Assembly (NCBI GenBank): GCA_036787955.1
Contig: DAIQOI010000011.1
Coordinates: 34,008 to 98,007, forward strand
Direction: 5' to 3'
DNA from: UBA2336 sp036787955
Lineage (GTDB): Bacteria > Bacteroidota > Bacteroidia > Cytophagales > Cyclobacteriaceae
DNA: 64,000 nucleotides
The translations under genes and the position numbers were made by a program. The number at the start of each line of letters is the position of its first letter. The first letter of the stretch is position 1. Shown in pieces: positions 45,277 through 54,990 of this stretch. The notes under the pieces were generated by a model. It saw only the letters and a list, made by a program, of their open reading frames with translations. It made no database searches and was not told where the DNA came from.

Positions 45277-45639
45277 TTAGTCCCACTTTAATTCCGTGCC
45301 GGCCGGGTTGTTCAACGGTTCTTCCGTGTTGCGTGAATCCTCCTGCGGGTTGTCGAACTGGCTGAAATCCACTCCCGGCATCAGGTTGGTTTTTACGTGA
45401 TTCAGGGTGTAGTTCAGCGCTTCCACAAACTTGTTGAAATCCTCCTTATAAAGGAAGATTTTGTGCTTTTCGTAAGTAAATCCGTCATCCTTAAAGCGTT
45501 TCTTGCTTTCGGTGATGGTCAGATAATAATCATTTGACCGCGTGGATTTAACATCGAAAAAGTACGTGCGCTTGCCGGCCTTGACTTTGGTCGAGAAAAC
45601 TTCATCCCGACCGTTTCCGCTGGATTTAAACTCTTCCAC
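45277..45639 (-). CDS. DUF3276 PUR-alpha-like nucleic-acid-binding protein
   Basis: A 120-aa cytoplasmic protein. The core GKRTYFFDVKSTRSNDYYLTITESKKRF followed by KHKIFLYKEDFNKFVEALNYTLNHV is the PUR-repeat fold of DUF3276, which binds single-stranded nucleic acid and is near-universal in Bacteroidota. Translation starts at GTG 45639; no ATG is available in frame nearby. A clear intrinsic terminator follows, so it is probably transcribed alone. Confidence 0.88.
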   Translation of the reverse strand: MEEFKSSGNGRDEVFSTKVKAGKRTYFFDVKSTRSNDYYLTITESKKRFKDDGFTYEKHKIFLYKEDFNKFVEALNYTLNHVKTNLMPGVDFSQFDNPQEDSRNTEEPLNNPAGTELKWD

Positions 45640-45735
45640 AATCCTTCTGGTTTAGGGTTAGGTTTACGTATTTTAACCGTGTAAGATAGTATTTTGCTGT
45701 ATTATTGCAAACAGGCACCGTAAATTCCGTGCATC

Positions 45736-46650
45736 ATGGCCGGCTCAACTGCACTACCCTTTCAGGAATACCTCATTACCGGAAACCTTGAGTTGCTGGC
45801 CCGCCAGCTGGTGGAAGGTTTTATAACCGGGCTGCATAAGTCGCCTTACCATGGATTTTCGGTCGAATTTGCCGAACATCGCCTGTACAATGAGGGGGAA
45901 AGTACAAGGCATATCGACTGGCGGGTATATGCCCGTACCGACCGGCTGTACACCAAACAATACGAAGAAGAAACCAACCTCCGCTGCCTCATTGCACTGG
46001 ATGTTTCACCCTCGATGTATTATCCGGTTGATTCGCTGGCCAAACTGAAGTTCAGTATTATTGCTGCTGCGGCTCTCATCCAGTTGCTTTATCGCCAGCG
46101 AGATGCAGCCGGGCTGTGCCTGTTTTCCGATGCCATTCATACGCTCACACCGGTTAAGTCAACGGCTTCACACCGGCAGAAAATAATGACTGAGCTGCAG
46201 GGCCTACTGCAACACCCTAAAAGAAATATCCCAACCAATGTTTCGGCCGTACTTCACGAGGTAGCCGAAAAAATTCACAGGCGCTCACTTGTCCTGGTGT
46301 TCAGCGACATGTTCGACAGCGAAAACCCGGAAGAATTATTTAAGGCCCTTCAGCACCTTAAACACAACCGCCATGAAGTTATCGTATTCCATGTATCGGA
46401 TTACGCAACTGAACTGGAATTCAGCTTCGCCAACCGGCCCACTGAATTTATAGACCTCGAACGCAACGAAAAGATAAAACTTAACCCTGCCGATATCCGC
46501 GATGATTTCCGGAAGGAGGCTTCGGCTTTTCTGCACCAGATAAAAATGCGCTGCAATCAGTTCAAAATTGATTTTGTGCCCTGCGATGTTCGCCAGGATG
46601 TTAAAACCATACTTCAGACATTTCTGATTAAACGCGCACGAATGCACTAG
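45736..46650 (+). CDS. DUF58 family protein (von Willebrand A-like)
   Basis: A 304-aa protein with the DUF58 signature: GLHKSPYHGFSVEFAEHRLYNEGE, HIDWRVYARTDRLYTKQYEEET, followed by a vWA-like segment with a MIDAS-type DVSPSM (ALDVSPSMYYP) and a later FSDMFDSE strand. DUF58 proteins are often linked to MoxR ATPases and BatA/BatB-type envelope operons, but no MoxR gene is adjacent here. Cytoplasmic, no signal peptide. Its stop shares CTAG with the convergent ferredoxin gene. Confidence 0.88.
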   Translation: MAGSTALPFQEYLITGNLELLARQLVEGFITGLHKSPYHGFSVEFAEHRLYNEGESTRHIDWRVYARTDRLYTKQYEEETNLRCLIALDVSPSMYYPVDSLAKLKFSIIAAAALIQLLYRQRDAAGLCLFSDAIHTLTPVKSTASHRQKIMTELQGLLQHPKRNIPTNVSAVLHEVAEKIHRRSLVLVFSDMFDSENPEELFKALQHLKHNRHEVIVFHVSDYATELEFSFANRPTEFIDLERNEKIKLNPADIRDDFRKEASAFLHQIKMRCNQFKIDFVPCDVRQDVKTILQTFLIKRARMH

Positions 46651-47006
46651 CCCTGCGCAACGGCTTCCTGATGCAGCCAGATTTTTCTTGCCATCAGTAC
46701 CTCTTTCGACTCCACATGATCGGGATCGGGCACACAACAATCTACCGGGCAAACTGCAGCACACTGGGGCTCCTCGTGAAAACCGGTGCACTCGGTACAT
46801 TTGCCGGAAACGATATAGTAATATTCATCCGATAAAGGCTTCTGCGGTGCATGGGCATCTATAACCTGGCCGTCAACCTCTACTTTTTCAAGTTTCGTGC
46901 CCCCCGCCCAGGTCCACTCGCGCCCACCTTCGTAGATGGCCGTGTTGGGGCATTCGGGTTCACAGGCACCGCAGTTTATGCATTCATCGGTAATCTTTAT
47001 TGCCAT
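46647..47006 (-). CDS. 2[4Fe-4S] ferredoxin
   Basis: A 119-aa electron carrier with two iron-sulfur cluster motifs: Cys9-x2-Cys12-x2-Cys15-x3-Cys19 and Cys70-x2-Cys73-x8-Cys82-x3-Cys86. The longer spacing in the second motif and the C-terminal extension are those of Allochromatium-type (Alvin) low-potential ferredoxins; Cys90 and Cys91 follow. An exact minus-strand -7 box lies at 47038-47045. It diverges from the acyl-CoA reductase gene, which could use it or NADPH as reductant (inference). Confidence 0.93.
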   Translation of the reverse strand: MAIKITDECINCGACEPECPNTAIYEGGREWTWAGGTKLEKVEVDGQVIDAHAPQKPLSDEYYYIVSGKCTECTGFHEEPQCAAVCPVDCCVPDPDHVESKEVLMARKIWLHQEAVAQG

Positions 47007-47037
47007 GGTAAAACGTAATTTGCGTCCGAATATCGGG

Positions 47038-47045
47038 CAAAGTTA
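47038..47045 (-). promoter_or_regulatory. -7 box (TAACTTTG on the minus strand) of the ferredoxin gene
   Basis: CAAAGTTA on the plus strand, an exact TAnnTTTG inverted match, 31 nt upstream of the ferredoxin ATG. It lies in the 82-bp divergent gap shared with the acyl-CoA reductase gene. Confidence 0.55.
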
Positions 47046-47088
47046 AAAACCTAATCATTAACAACGATCCGTACCCCAAAGTTTTAAC

Positions 47089-48102
47089 ATGAACCTTCAA
47101 CAAAGAATAGCTGCCTTTGCCCGGCTGGGTGATTATATCCGAACCCTGCCGGCAGAAAATTTCAGGGAACTGGCTGAAAAAGCAGCTCTTGAAAATCCCT
47201 GGTTTACCCCCGATAACGTACAACGGGCACTCAGGGGTTTATTGCAATACCTCGACTTCGACAAGCTATCGCAGTGGACAGATAATTACCGTTTCGACAA
47301 ACTCACACCACAGACCATCGCCATCATTATGGCAGGCAACATTCCGCTGGTGGGTTTTCACGATCTGCTATGCGTACTAATCAGCGGACACCGTGCATTG
47401 GTAAAGTACAGCAGCAAAGACAGCGCATTGCTAAAACATGTCGTTAACAAACTCATTGAAATTGAAACGGCATTTAGCAGCAGAATAATACTGACCAACG
47501 AAACATTAAACCGATTCGATGCGATAATAGCAACCGGTAGCGATAACTCGGCACGATACTTTCATCAGTATTTCGCAAAGTACCCGCACATCATCCGGAA
47601 GAACAGGGTTTCGGTGGCTGTACTTGACGGAAATGAAACCAACCACGAGCTGGAACTGCTGGGTGAAGACGTTTTCAGTTTTTTCGGGCTGGGATGCCGG
47701 AATGTGGCAAAAATTTTCGTACCCGCTCACTTCGATACCAATCGGCTGGCTCAACCCTGGAAAAAGTTTGAATCAGTTATCTATCATCATAAGTATGCCA
47801 ACAACTATGACTACCAGAAATCCATCCTCCTGGTAAACCGCCAGCCTTTTACCGACTTTGGTTTTGTGTTATTGAAGGAATCGGATGCACTCGCCTCTCC
47901 GGTATCCGTCATTTACATTGGCCGGTATAATTCGCTGGATGAAGTTAATCGGAATATGCAACAGAACCGACACAAAATTCAATGTATCATGGGAAAAACA
48001 ATAGCCAATGGAATATCTTTCGGGCAGGCGCAATATCCAGAATTATGGGACTATGCCGATGGAATTGATACACTGAAGTTTCTCGAAAGCATATCCCGTT
48101 AA
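47089..48102 (+). CDS. LuxC-type acyl-CoA reductase
   Basis: A 337-aa NAD(P)-dependent acyl-CoA reductase of the LuxC/aldehyde dehydrogenase superfamily, making fatty aldehydes from acyl-CoA or acyl thioesters. Features: MAGNIPLVGFHDLLCVLISGHR (nucleotide-binding region), KYSSKDSALL, and the thiol nucleophile Cys203 in FFGLGCRNVAKIF. It is shorter than LuxC (about 480 aa) and typical of the Bacteroidota stand-alone form. The reading frame ends in TTAA shared with the convergent adhesin gene's stop. Confidence 0.85.
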   Translation: MNLQQRIAAFARLGDYIRTLPAENFRELAEKAALENPWFTPDNVQRALRGLLQYLDFDKLSQWTDNYRFDKLTPQTIAIIMAGNIPLVGFHDLLCVLISGHRALVKYSSKDSALLKHVVNKLIEIETAFSSRIILTNETLNRFDAIIATGSDNSARYFHQYFAKYPHIIRKNRVSVAVLDGNETNHELELLGEDVFSFFGLGCRNVAKIFVPAHFDTNRLAQPWKKFESVIYHHKYANNYDYQKSILLVNRQPFTDFGFVLLKESDALASPVSVIYIGRYNSLDEVNRNMQQNRHKIQCIMGKTIANGISFGQAQYPELWDYADGIDTLKFLESISR

Positions 48103-51100
48103 GGTTTTCGTCCGCGCACAATTTCTACCCATCCGGTAAATACCTGCCCACCGACCTGCAATCGGTAGTAATATACTCCGTCCGTTTCGTTGCCGCCATC
48201 CCAAAGGCCGGTATCTGTGGCGCTAACCGGGTAGCTGGCCGACTGAAACACCTGATTGCCCCACCGGTTGGTGATAACCAGCTTGGAGCCTTCCGGCAGA
48301 TTGCGGATAAAGAATACATCGTTTACACCGTCACCATTGGGCGTAAACATATTAGGTATAAAGATATCGGTATCAACCGGTATTTCTATTTCAGCCGAGC
48401 GGACACAACCCAGGGCATCACGTACGGTGAGTGTATAAACACCTGCAAACAGGTTAATGAACTGCTCCTGGATACGCAGCGTAGCTGTATTGCGATTCAC
48501 TACCTGAAAATCGCGTAAAAAAGCCTGACCACCCATAATGGGCCCTGTAAGTTCAACGCGTAATTCATAAGGCTCTTCCCCGCTTTCTTCAATTACCACT
48601 ATCATCGAACCGGAAGGTTGATCGGGGTAAGATTCGGAGATATTTTCCACACCGGCAATGCCCAGCGAAGCCGAGGGACCCACTATGGTGAACGACTGAT
48701 AGGGCGTAGCAGCCACGCAGCCGTTTAAAGAGGTTTGATCCTGCCTGAGGCGAATCTGATAATTACCCGGCACAAGTCCGGTTATGGTGTAGGGTCCGAG
48801 TGCCTCAAGGTAGGTGATGGTACCGGTAGTCGGAACGCCACTCAGCACGAGCTCATATTCATAGGCAAGGTTAGGTGCACCACTGATGCCCGACAGCGTT
48901 ACTGAACCACCATCGCCAAAGCAAGTCTCATCAGACGGGGTAAATGTATAATTCAAAGCATAAACACCCGTAACATCTATCGGCCCCAGCCGCGTGGCAC
49001 ATTGCGCACCTGCTGATTGCAGCCACACATAGTATGTTCCGTTTTGCAGATTGGGAATAAGCACAAATGTTCCGCCCAAAGCAACATAATCGGCCGGAAC
49101 CGGTACATACAGCGGATCGGTGGTAAGGGCAAATGAAAACGTACCTGAATCAAGAATGTTGAAAGAAATGCTTCCATTGGTTCCACCGGATCCACAGTCG
49201 GGCGGGGTTACCGTTACCGGAGAAGTGTTTACAAAGCCCGGAAAAGTAATGGTGATGAAGAAATTTCGCTGACAACCTGAATTATCCACTACCGTAAGCG
49301 TATAAGAGCCCGCACTCAGGTTGGCAAATTCTCCACCCGAAGGAACAACGGGAACACCATTAAGCAGATAACTGTAGGGTGCGCCCGTACCCCCGGAAGG
49401 CGGACCAGTTAAAATAATCTTACCATCGTTGTTGGCACAGGTAGCCTGCTGCACTGCATAAGGCTGCTGGATCTGAGGGTTAAGATTGTTGATGGTAACA
49501 GAAACCTCGGCCGGGCACAGATCGGAAGCATCATCACGCACCAGAATGGAGTAAGTTCCGTTAGGGGGCAGATTGGTAATAGTATGTGGTGATGTAAAAG
49601 TTATCCAGTTCGCACCGGCATCAATCGAATACTCAAAAGGCGAAGTACCACCCGATGTTACGGTAATGGTAGCCTGGCCTGTAGGCTCGCCAAAACAAAA
49701 TGCGTCAACGAATCCGGATGCAGTGGCCTGCACGTTGGTCTGAACCGGAAGGCTGTAAGGCAAGGCACATACATTGGGCGAAGGAGATGAAGCATCCTGT
49801 ATGATGTAATAATAATTGGCTGGTGAAAGATTGGTAAATGAAAAGTCAGGGCCCGTTCCCGGCTTGGATACCGTAAAGCCGGCACTGTCGGTAAGTGTTA
49901 CAATATAGTTGGGCGTACCTCCGGAAATGGTAAAGGTTATTGACCCATCGTCTTGCACGGCACAGGATGGACGCACCTCCGTAGTTGTAACGGTAAACGC
50001 CAGGCAGCCCAGCCCGCCACAACCGGTAGCAGCATTGTTAACCGTGAAGGAAGCGTTGGCCGCGCAACCGAGTGTCAGATCCTGCACCAAAAGATTATAA
50101 ACACCCGGTCTTAATCCGGATATATCCTCATTCGAAGAGGTAAATCCGCCAGGCCCCGTCCAACTAATGCTAAAAGGCCCGGGTGTACCACCAATGGTCA
50201 CATCCAAAGCACCATTAAAGGGCGCCATACAGCTGGTGTTCGGCACATTGCTCACCAAAGTGATGCTTACTGCCGGTGCATTTTCAGGAACATTAATGAT
50301 AAATACACCGGTACAACCATTACCGGTATCGGTAACAGTTACCGTATAATCACCCGCCTGCAGGTTGCTGATATCTTCATTAGACGATGTGTAACTTCCC
50401 GGCCCGGTCCATGAAAATGAGTACGGGCCCGGTGTTCCACCGGCCGTTATATCAATTGAACCGTTGTAAGGCGGAACGCAGTTTGTATTGCCAGTAGTAA
50501 CGGAGGTAACTGTAATCGTTGGCGCTGTGCTGGGCACATTTATCGTAAACACACCCACACACCCCAGTACCTGGTCAGTAATCGTCACTGTATAGTCACC
50601 TGAATTAAGGCCGGAGATATTTTGGTTGGATGACGTATACCCTCCAGGACCTGTCCAGGCATAGGTAAACGGACCCGGTGTTCCATCGCCACTCAGGGAA
50701 ATTGATCCGGTAAAGGGCGCCAAACAGCTTGAGTTCGGAGTAACCGACAAGCCGGTAATGCTTACCACCGGCCGAGAGTCACCAACTGTAAAGGTTACCA
50801 CCGCCACACAACCCAGCCCCGTATCGGTTACGGTTACTTCGTAATCTCCGTGCTCAAGGTTGGTAATGTCTTCATCCGATGACGTGTAGCCTCCGGGTCC
50901 CGTCCAGGAAAAAGTGAAAGGCCCGGGTGTGCCGGTTACTGAAATGCTGAGCGAGCCCGTGAAGGGCGGCAGGCAACTGGTGTTGGGTGCCATGGCGTCA
51001 AGCGAAACATTGATAGGAGGTGTGGCATCGCCTACGGTAAGGGTGTACACGTCCTGACAACCAATGGTAACATCGGTAATAGTAACTGTATAATCACCCG

Positions 51101-53781
51101 ACTGTAATCCTGTGATAGTGGAACCAGCCCCGGTGTATCCGCCAGGACCGGTCCAGGCAAATGTATAAGGACCGGGTGTACCACCTGCCGTTATGGATAT
51201 TGAGCCGTTGAAAGGTGCTACACAGTTACTGTTATCCACAATCGTCTGACTGGTTATGGTAATTGTGGGCGTTAAATCACCAACTGTAAAAGTGGCTGTT
51301 GCACTGCATCCCAATGTGTTGTTCGTAGCAACAAGGGTGTAGTCGCCTTCGCGTAATCCGGAAATATCTTCGGTTGAATTGGTGTAACCGCCAGGGCCCG
51401 TCCATGAATAGCTGTAACTGCCTGAAGGCGCAACTGAAACCAGAATAAAGCCATTAAATGGTGAAGTACAGGAGGAGTTCGAACCTATGGCATCCAGGGT
51501 TATGGTAACCACAGGTGCATTGTCATTCACAGTAAAGCTTTGCACCACCGAACATCCGGTTGATGGATTGGTAACCGTAACGGTATATAAACCGGGTTGT
51601 AACGAAGTAATGTCCTCCTGCGAGGATGTATATCCTCCCGGTCCAGTCCAGCTGAATGCGTAAAATGCCGATGGCGATACGGTAAGCAGAATAGCCCCAT
51701 TAAAAGGTGCATTGCAGCGGTCGTTGTCAATAACCGTTGAGGTAAGCGAAGGAACAACTGAAGCATCATTAACCGTAAAGCTACCTGTAATCGTACAGGA
51801 ACTCGGATTATCAGTAACTACCACATCATAAATGCCCGGCTGAAGACCAGACAAATCTTCGCTGGTGGAGGTAAAACTGCCCGGGCCTGTCCATGCAAAA
51901 CTGAACGGACCGGCCGAGCCCGATACTGTTATGTTTATCGCACCGTTAAATGGTGCAACGCAACGTGTGTTGTCAGTAGTTGTGCCGGTAAGCGATAGCG
52001 CGGGAGCGGTATTGTTGACTGTGATATTTGCTGTGGCCGTACACCCGCTCGGCACGTCTGTTACCGTTACCGTATAAGTACCGTCCTGGATGTTGCTCAG
52101 GTCTTCCGTGTTGTACGGACCTCCCGGGCCCGTCCACGCATACGTAAACGGTCCCGCTGAGCCGCTCACCGTCAAATCTATCGCACCGTTGAATGGTGCT
52201 ACGCAGCGGCTGTTCGGGGTCGTGGTCTGCGTCAGCGTTAAGGTCGGGGCCGTGTTGTTCACCGTAATGTTCGCTGTGGCCGTACACCCGCTCGGCACGT
52301 CTGTTACCGTTACCGTATAAGTACCGTCCTGGATGTTGCTCAGGTCTTCCGTGTTGTACGGACCTCCCGGGCCCGTCCACGCATACGTAAACGGTCCCGC
52401 TGAGCCGCTCACCGTCAAATCTATCGCACCGTTGAATGGCGCTACGCAGCGGCTGTTCGGGGTCGTGGTCTGCGTCAGCGTTAAGGTCGGGGCCGTGTNN
52501 NNNNNNNNNNNNNNNNNNNNNNNNNNNNNNNNNNNNNNNNNNNNNNNNNNNNNNNNNNNNNNNNNNNNNNNNNNNNNNNNNNNNNNNNNNNNNNNNNNTC
52601 ACCGTCAAATCTATCGCACCGTTGAATGGTGCTACGCAGCGGCTGTTCGGGGTTACTGTGCTGGAAAGAGAAAGTGTGGGGCGACCATCGGGCACGTTGA
52701 TAACAGCTGTCGCCTGACAGCCTGTTGAGTTGTCTGTTACAACAACAGTGTAACTACCGTGCTCAACATTAGCAAGATCCTCAGTTGAATAGGGGCCGCC
52801 TGGCCCCGTCCAGTTGTAATTTAAACTGCCAATGGCTCCGCTTACGGTTATGTCAATGGCTCCGTTAAATGGCACTGTACAGCGGGTATTGGGCGTAACC
52901 ACAGAGGTAATGGACAAACTTTGAATAGTTACAGTAACCGAGCCATTCATGAGTACCGGAGTGCATAGTCCATCCACGGCCTGCACAGTAAGCACATCGC
53001 CATTGGAGAAACTACCAGATGGAACAGTGAGCGTAAAGGGGCCGGGTGCTGCAGGATTAGATTGCGGCACGCCTACAGGATTTCCGTTTACCAGTACCTG
53101 GTAAGTTACCGGTGCCGGCTGAGTGGCTGCCAGCGAAATGGTGGCATCATCGCCCGAGCACACGATTTGCGGTGAAGGGGTGGTTACATTCTGAATAGCC
53201 GGGGAAGGATCGGTGATGGTTATTGGGCCGAGCGTGCGGGTACAGTTGGTACCATTATCGCTAATTAAAACCGAATAATTTCCACCTGCCAGGCCAGTGA
53301 GGTCCTGCGTGCCGGGGTCAACAAATCCCGGAGGACCCGTCCACTGATAGGAATAGCTACCCGTTCCACCGGTAACATTAATATCGATTGCACCATTCGG
53401 GGCTGCACAGTTGGAGTTGTTGGTAGTAGATGCTACTGAAGCAGACAGGTCGGGAGAAATTGCGAAGATGGTTACAAACTGAATAGAGCTTCCGTTTGAA
53501 TCCTGCACCACAACCAGGTAGGTTTTTCCTCCCGGCGTTCCAGGCAGGCCGCTTACCAGAAAAGGTACACCCACCGTCAAATCGTATGGGCCCTGATCGG
53601 GCGGGCCGAAAATAAAAGCACGCAAAGGCGGAGGAACAGCAGCCGTAACCAGTATTTCAAAAGATCCGTTGTTCAGGCCATCGCAGGCATCCTTCTTATT
53701 CTGAATGGTAAAAGTGGGCTGTGCAAAAAGCTCTGTAAAACACAGCAGCAGGAAGAGTTTAAAAAGTAGAAATCGAGTCAT
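48099..53781 (-). CDS. Giant SprB-repeat surface protein with gliding-motility (T9SS type B) C-terminal domain, interrupted by a scaffold gap
   Basis: One gene split by 100 N. Sense order: signal peptide (1-20, ending ELFAQ); a short beta domain; at least 13 SprB-type repeats of about 81 aa, each with Nx(S/R)C...APFNG near its start, WTGPGG in the middle and a second Cys (SGC) near its end; several more beta modules (about residues 1000-1750 of the deduced protein); then the CHU_C domain (IFIPNMFTPNGDGVNDVFFI ... GVYYYRLQVGGQVFTGWVEIV). CHU_C domains direct T9SS secretion of type B, and SprB repeats are typical of mobile adhesins. With a 153-bp gap the frame is restored, giving 1911 aa. It begins 3 bp after a small secreted protein, likely its partner. 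Confidence 0.88.
50040..53430 (-). repeat. Array of about 13 SprB-type repeats (81 aa, 243 bp)
   Basis: Units carry a conserved Cys near each end, an APFNG-type turn and WTGPGG. Most copies differ from each other at many positions, but the copies around 52010-52500 are near-identical in DNA (for example one base difference between the segments beginning 52168 and 52411). A block of unrelated sequence (about 52925-53185) separates the first repeat from the others. Confidence 0.85.
52499..52598. other. Scaffold gap (100 N) inside the 243-bp SprB repeat
   Basis: Exactly 100 N. The left flank matches sequence 243 bp further left, and the right flank (from 52599) restarts the same unit as 52166 and 52409. 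Repeat spacing across the gap is 190 bp instead of 243, so the true gap should be 153 bp plus a whole number of 243-bp units; 153 also repairs the reading frame. Confidence 0.95.
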
Positions 53782-53784
53782 GCT

Positions 53785-54123
53785 TTACCGTACTTCTATT
53801 TCCAGAAACTCGGGGCAATAATTTTGTTTTTCATTTTTTCCAGTAACCACTATGGTGTATTTCCCTTGCCGCAGCTGGTTAAATTCATCCCTGGTCGCGG
53901 GCAGCAATACCTTATCTTTCCCGTTCAGCATATAAATATGGTAATCCGTCCGGCTGCCTTCGAACCGAAACACAATTCGTCCCCCGCTGCCATTGGAATC
54001 CACCGGAAAAGACTCATAACTGAACTTGATTTTATCGCATGCCGCAACCTGGGAGTAGTCAAGCTCAACAGCCTTTCCCTGCACAACCAAAAAACTGATA
54101 ATAAGCAAGTTATATAAACTCAT
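53785..54123 (-). CDS. Small secreted protein upstream of the SprB-repeat gene
   Basis: A 112-aa protein with a signal peptide (LLIISFLVVQGKA) and a beta-rich mature part containing Cys29 and Cys103 (ACDKI, YCPEF) and the strand YTIVVTGKNEKQNY. No family recognised. Only 3 bp separates it from the giant adhesin gene, so co-expression is nearly certain; a role as processing or folding partner of that protein is inference. ATG at 54123; upstream there is an AT-rich 201-bp divergent region. Confidence 0.65.
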   Translation of the reverse strand: MSLYNLLIISFLVVQGKAVELDYSQVAACDKIKFSYESFPVDSNGSGGRIVFRFEGSRTDYHIYMLNGKDKVLLPATRDEFNQLRQGKYTIVVTGKNEKQNYCPEFLEIEVR

Positions 54124-54177
54124 TTAAGTAAAAAGTTCAAAAAGTTATGCAATTATAAATAACATTCAAAAAATTAT

Positions 54178-54206
54178 AGTAACCGTTCCCTTTTTATTCG
54201 GAACAA
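54178..54206. promoter_or_regulatory. Inverted repeat in the 54124-54324 intergenic region
   Basis: GTTCC (54185-54189 area) pairs with GGAAC after a 10-nt AT-rich loop, in the AT-rich leader upstream of the small secreted protein. It could be a regulator site or a weak hairpin. Apart from this I see no gene in the 201-bp gap. Confidence 0.25.
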
Positions 54207-54324
54207 TATAATCCTGCCCTACCCGGCCGGTTCTGCACAGGTCAATCACTCCTCAAGTTATGCGATCTTATCTTTTGATTGGCTTTGAAGTAAGATTTTA
54301 GGCTCAAACGCCGAATTTTTGAAT

Positions 54325-54840
54325 TCAGAAATATTTGCGGTTAAGAATCTCGCTTAAAACGACAGCTTTCTTAAGCCCTTCCAGGTTTTGCAAATCACGG
54401 GTATAATTCTCCAGCAGGTTGCGGGTTTGCTGTTGCTCAAACTCAGCAAACCGGTTGAAAGTAACTTTTACATCCTCCAACCGGGTTGTCTCCTCCAGAG
54501 ATGGCCGCTGAAAAGCCATACTTTTGGCTTTCTCATAATCTTCGTAATACAGCGGTCTTTCGCGTTTTAGTTCGGTTTCTTCCAGGGGCTGGTATTCATC
54601 CTCAATCTCTTCATCGTAATCCACAACAGGCACTTCGGTTGGTTGGGGTTGCCGGCTTTCCTGTTTAGCCTGGGTTATTTCCCGCAACAATTCCTCAAAA
54701 GTAACCTGTTTGGGCGGTGTGCCTTGCCGCACTACCGGGGGCTCGGCATCCATTTCAGGCCGGGGTTGGCGCTTGCGCGTAAGCCAACTGTACAACGCAT
54801 AACCGATACCAATAAGCAGATAATAAAGTATATCTTCCAT
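54325..54840 (-). CDS. Single-pass membrane protein with charged cytoplasmic tail
   Basis: A 171-aa protein: N-terminal hydrophobic helix (EDILYYLLIGIGYALYSWL), a basic stop-transfer patch (TRKRQPR), then a long Pro/Glu/Asp-rich region and a helical C-terminus (EEFEQQQTRNLLENYTRDLQNLEGLKKAVVLSEIL). The family is not recognised. The frame runs on to 54972, but that extension covers the smc promoter, so ATG 54840 is taken. Divergent from smc. Confidence 0.6.
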   Translation of the reverse strand: MEDILYYLLIGIGYALYSWLTRKRQPRPEMDAEPPVVRQGTPPKQVTFEELLREITQAKQESRQPQPTEVPVVDYDEEIEDEYQPLEETELKRERPLYYEDYEKAKSMAFQRPSLEETTRLEDVKVTFNRFAEFEQQQTRNLLENYTRDLQNLEGLKKAVVLSEILNRKYF

Positions 54841-54897
54841 AGTTGAAGTAAAAATAACAGATAATTCGTTCACCGGGCTACACTTCTGAACTTTTGA

Positions 54898-54928
54898 TTT
54901 GAATACCCCTTTCTTCGGTTTATCTTTG
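54898..54928 (+). promoter_or_regulatory. Complete Bacteroidota promoter of smc
   Basis: TTTG at 54898-54901, a 19-nt spacer, and TATCTTTG at 54921-54928. This is the best-matched promoter in the window; it lies 62 nt before the smc ATG at 54991, within the region divergent to the 54325-54840 gene. Confidence 0.75.
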
Positions 54929-54990
54929 CCCGCATTCCGATTACGCGGAAACCATTTTTTAAATTTAAACAACCACCCGATAACAATTTC

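Noticed and set aside
51973..52498. Alternative reading of the part of the adhesin left of gap 2, giving HGPDLNADADHDPEQP-type peptide
   Set aside because: It is the wrong frame created by the placeholder gap length; the frame from 48099 matches the SprB repeats.
50040..53430. SprB repeat array as a CRISPR or other noncoding repeat
   Set aside because: The period is 243 bp, in phase with a single reading frame and with protein motifs kept in diverged copies.
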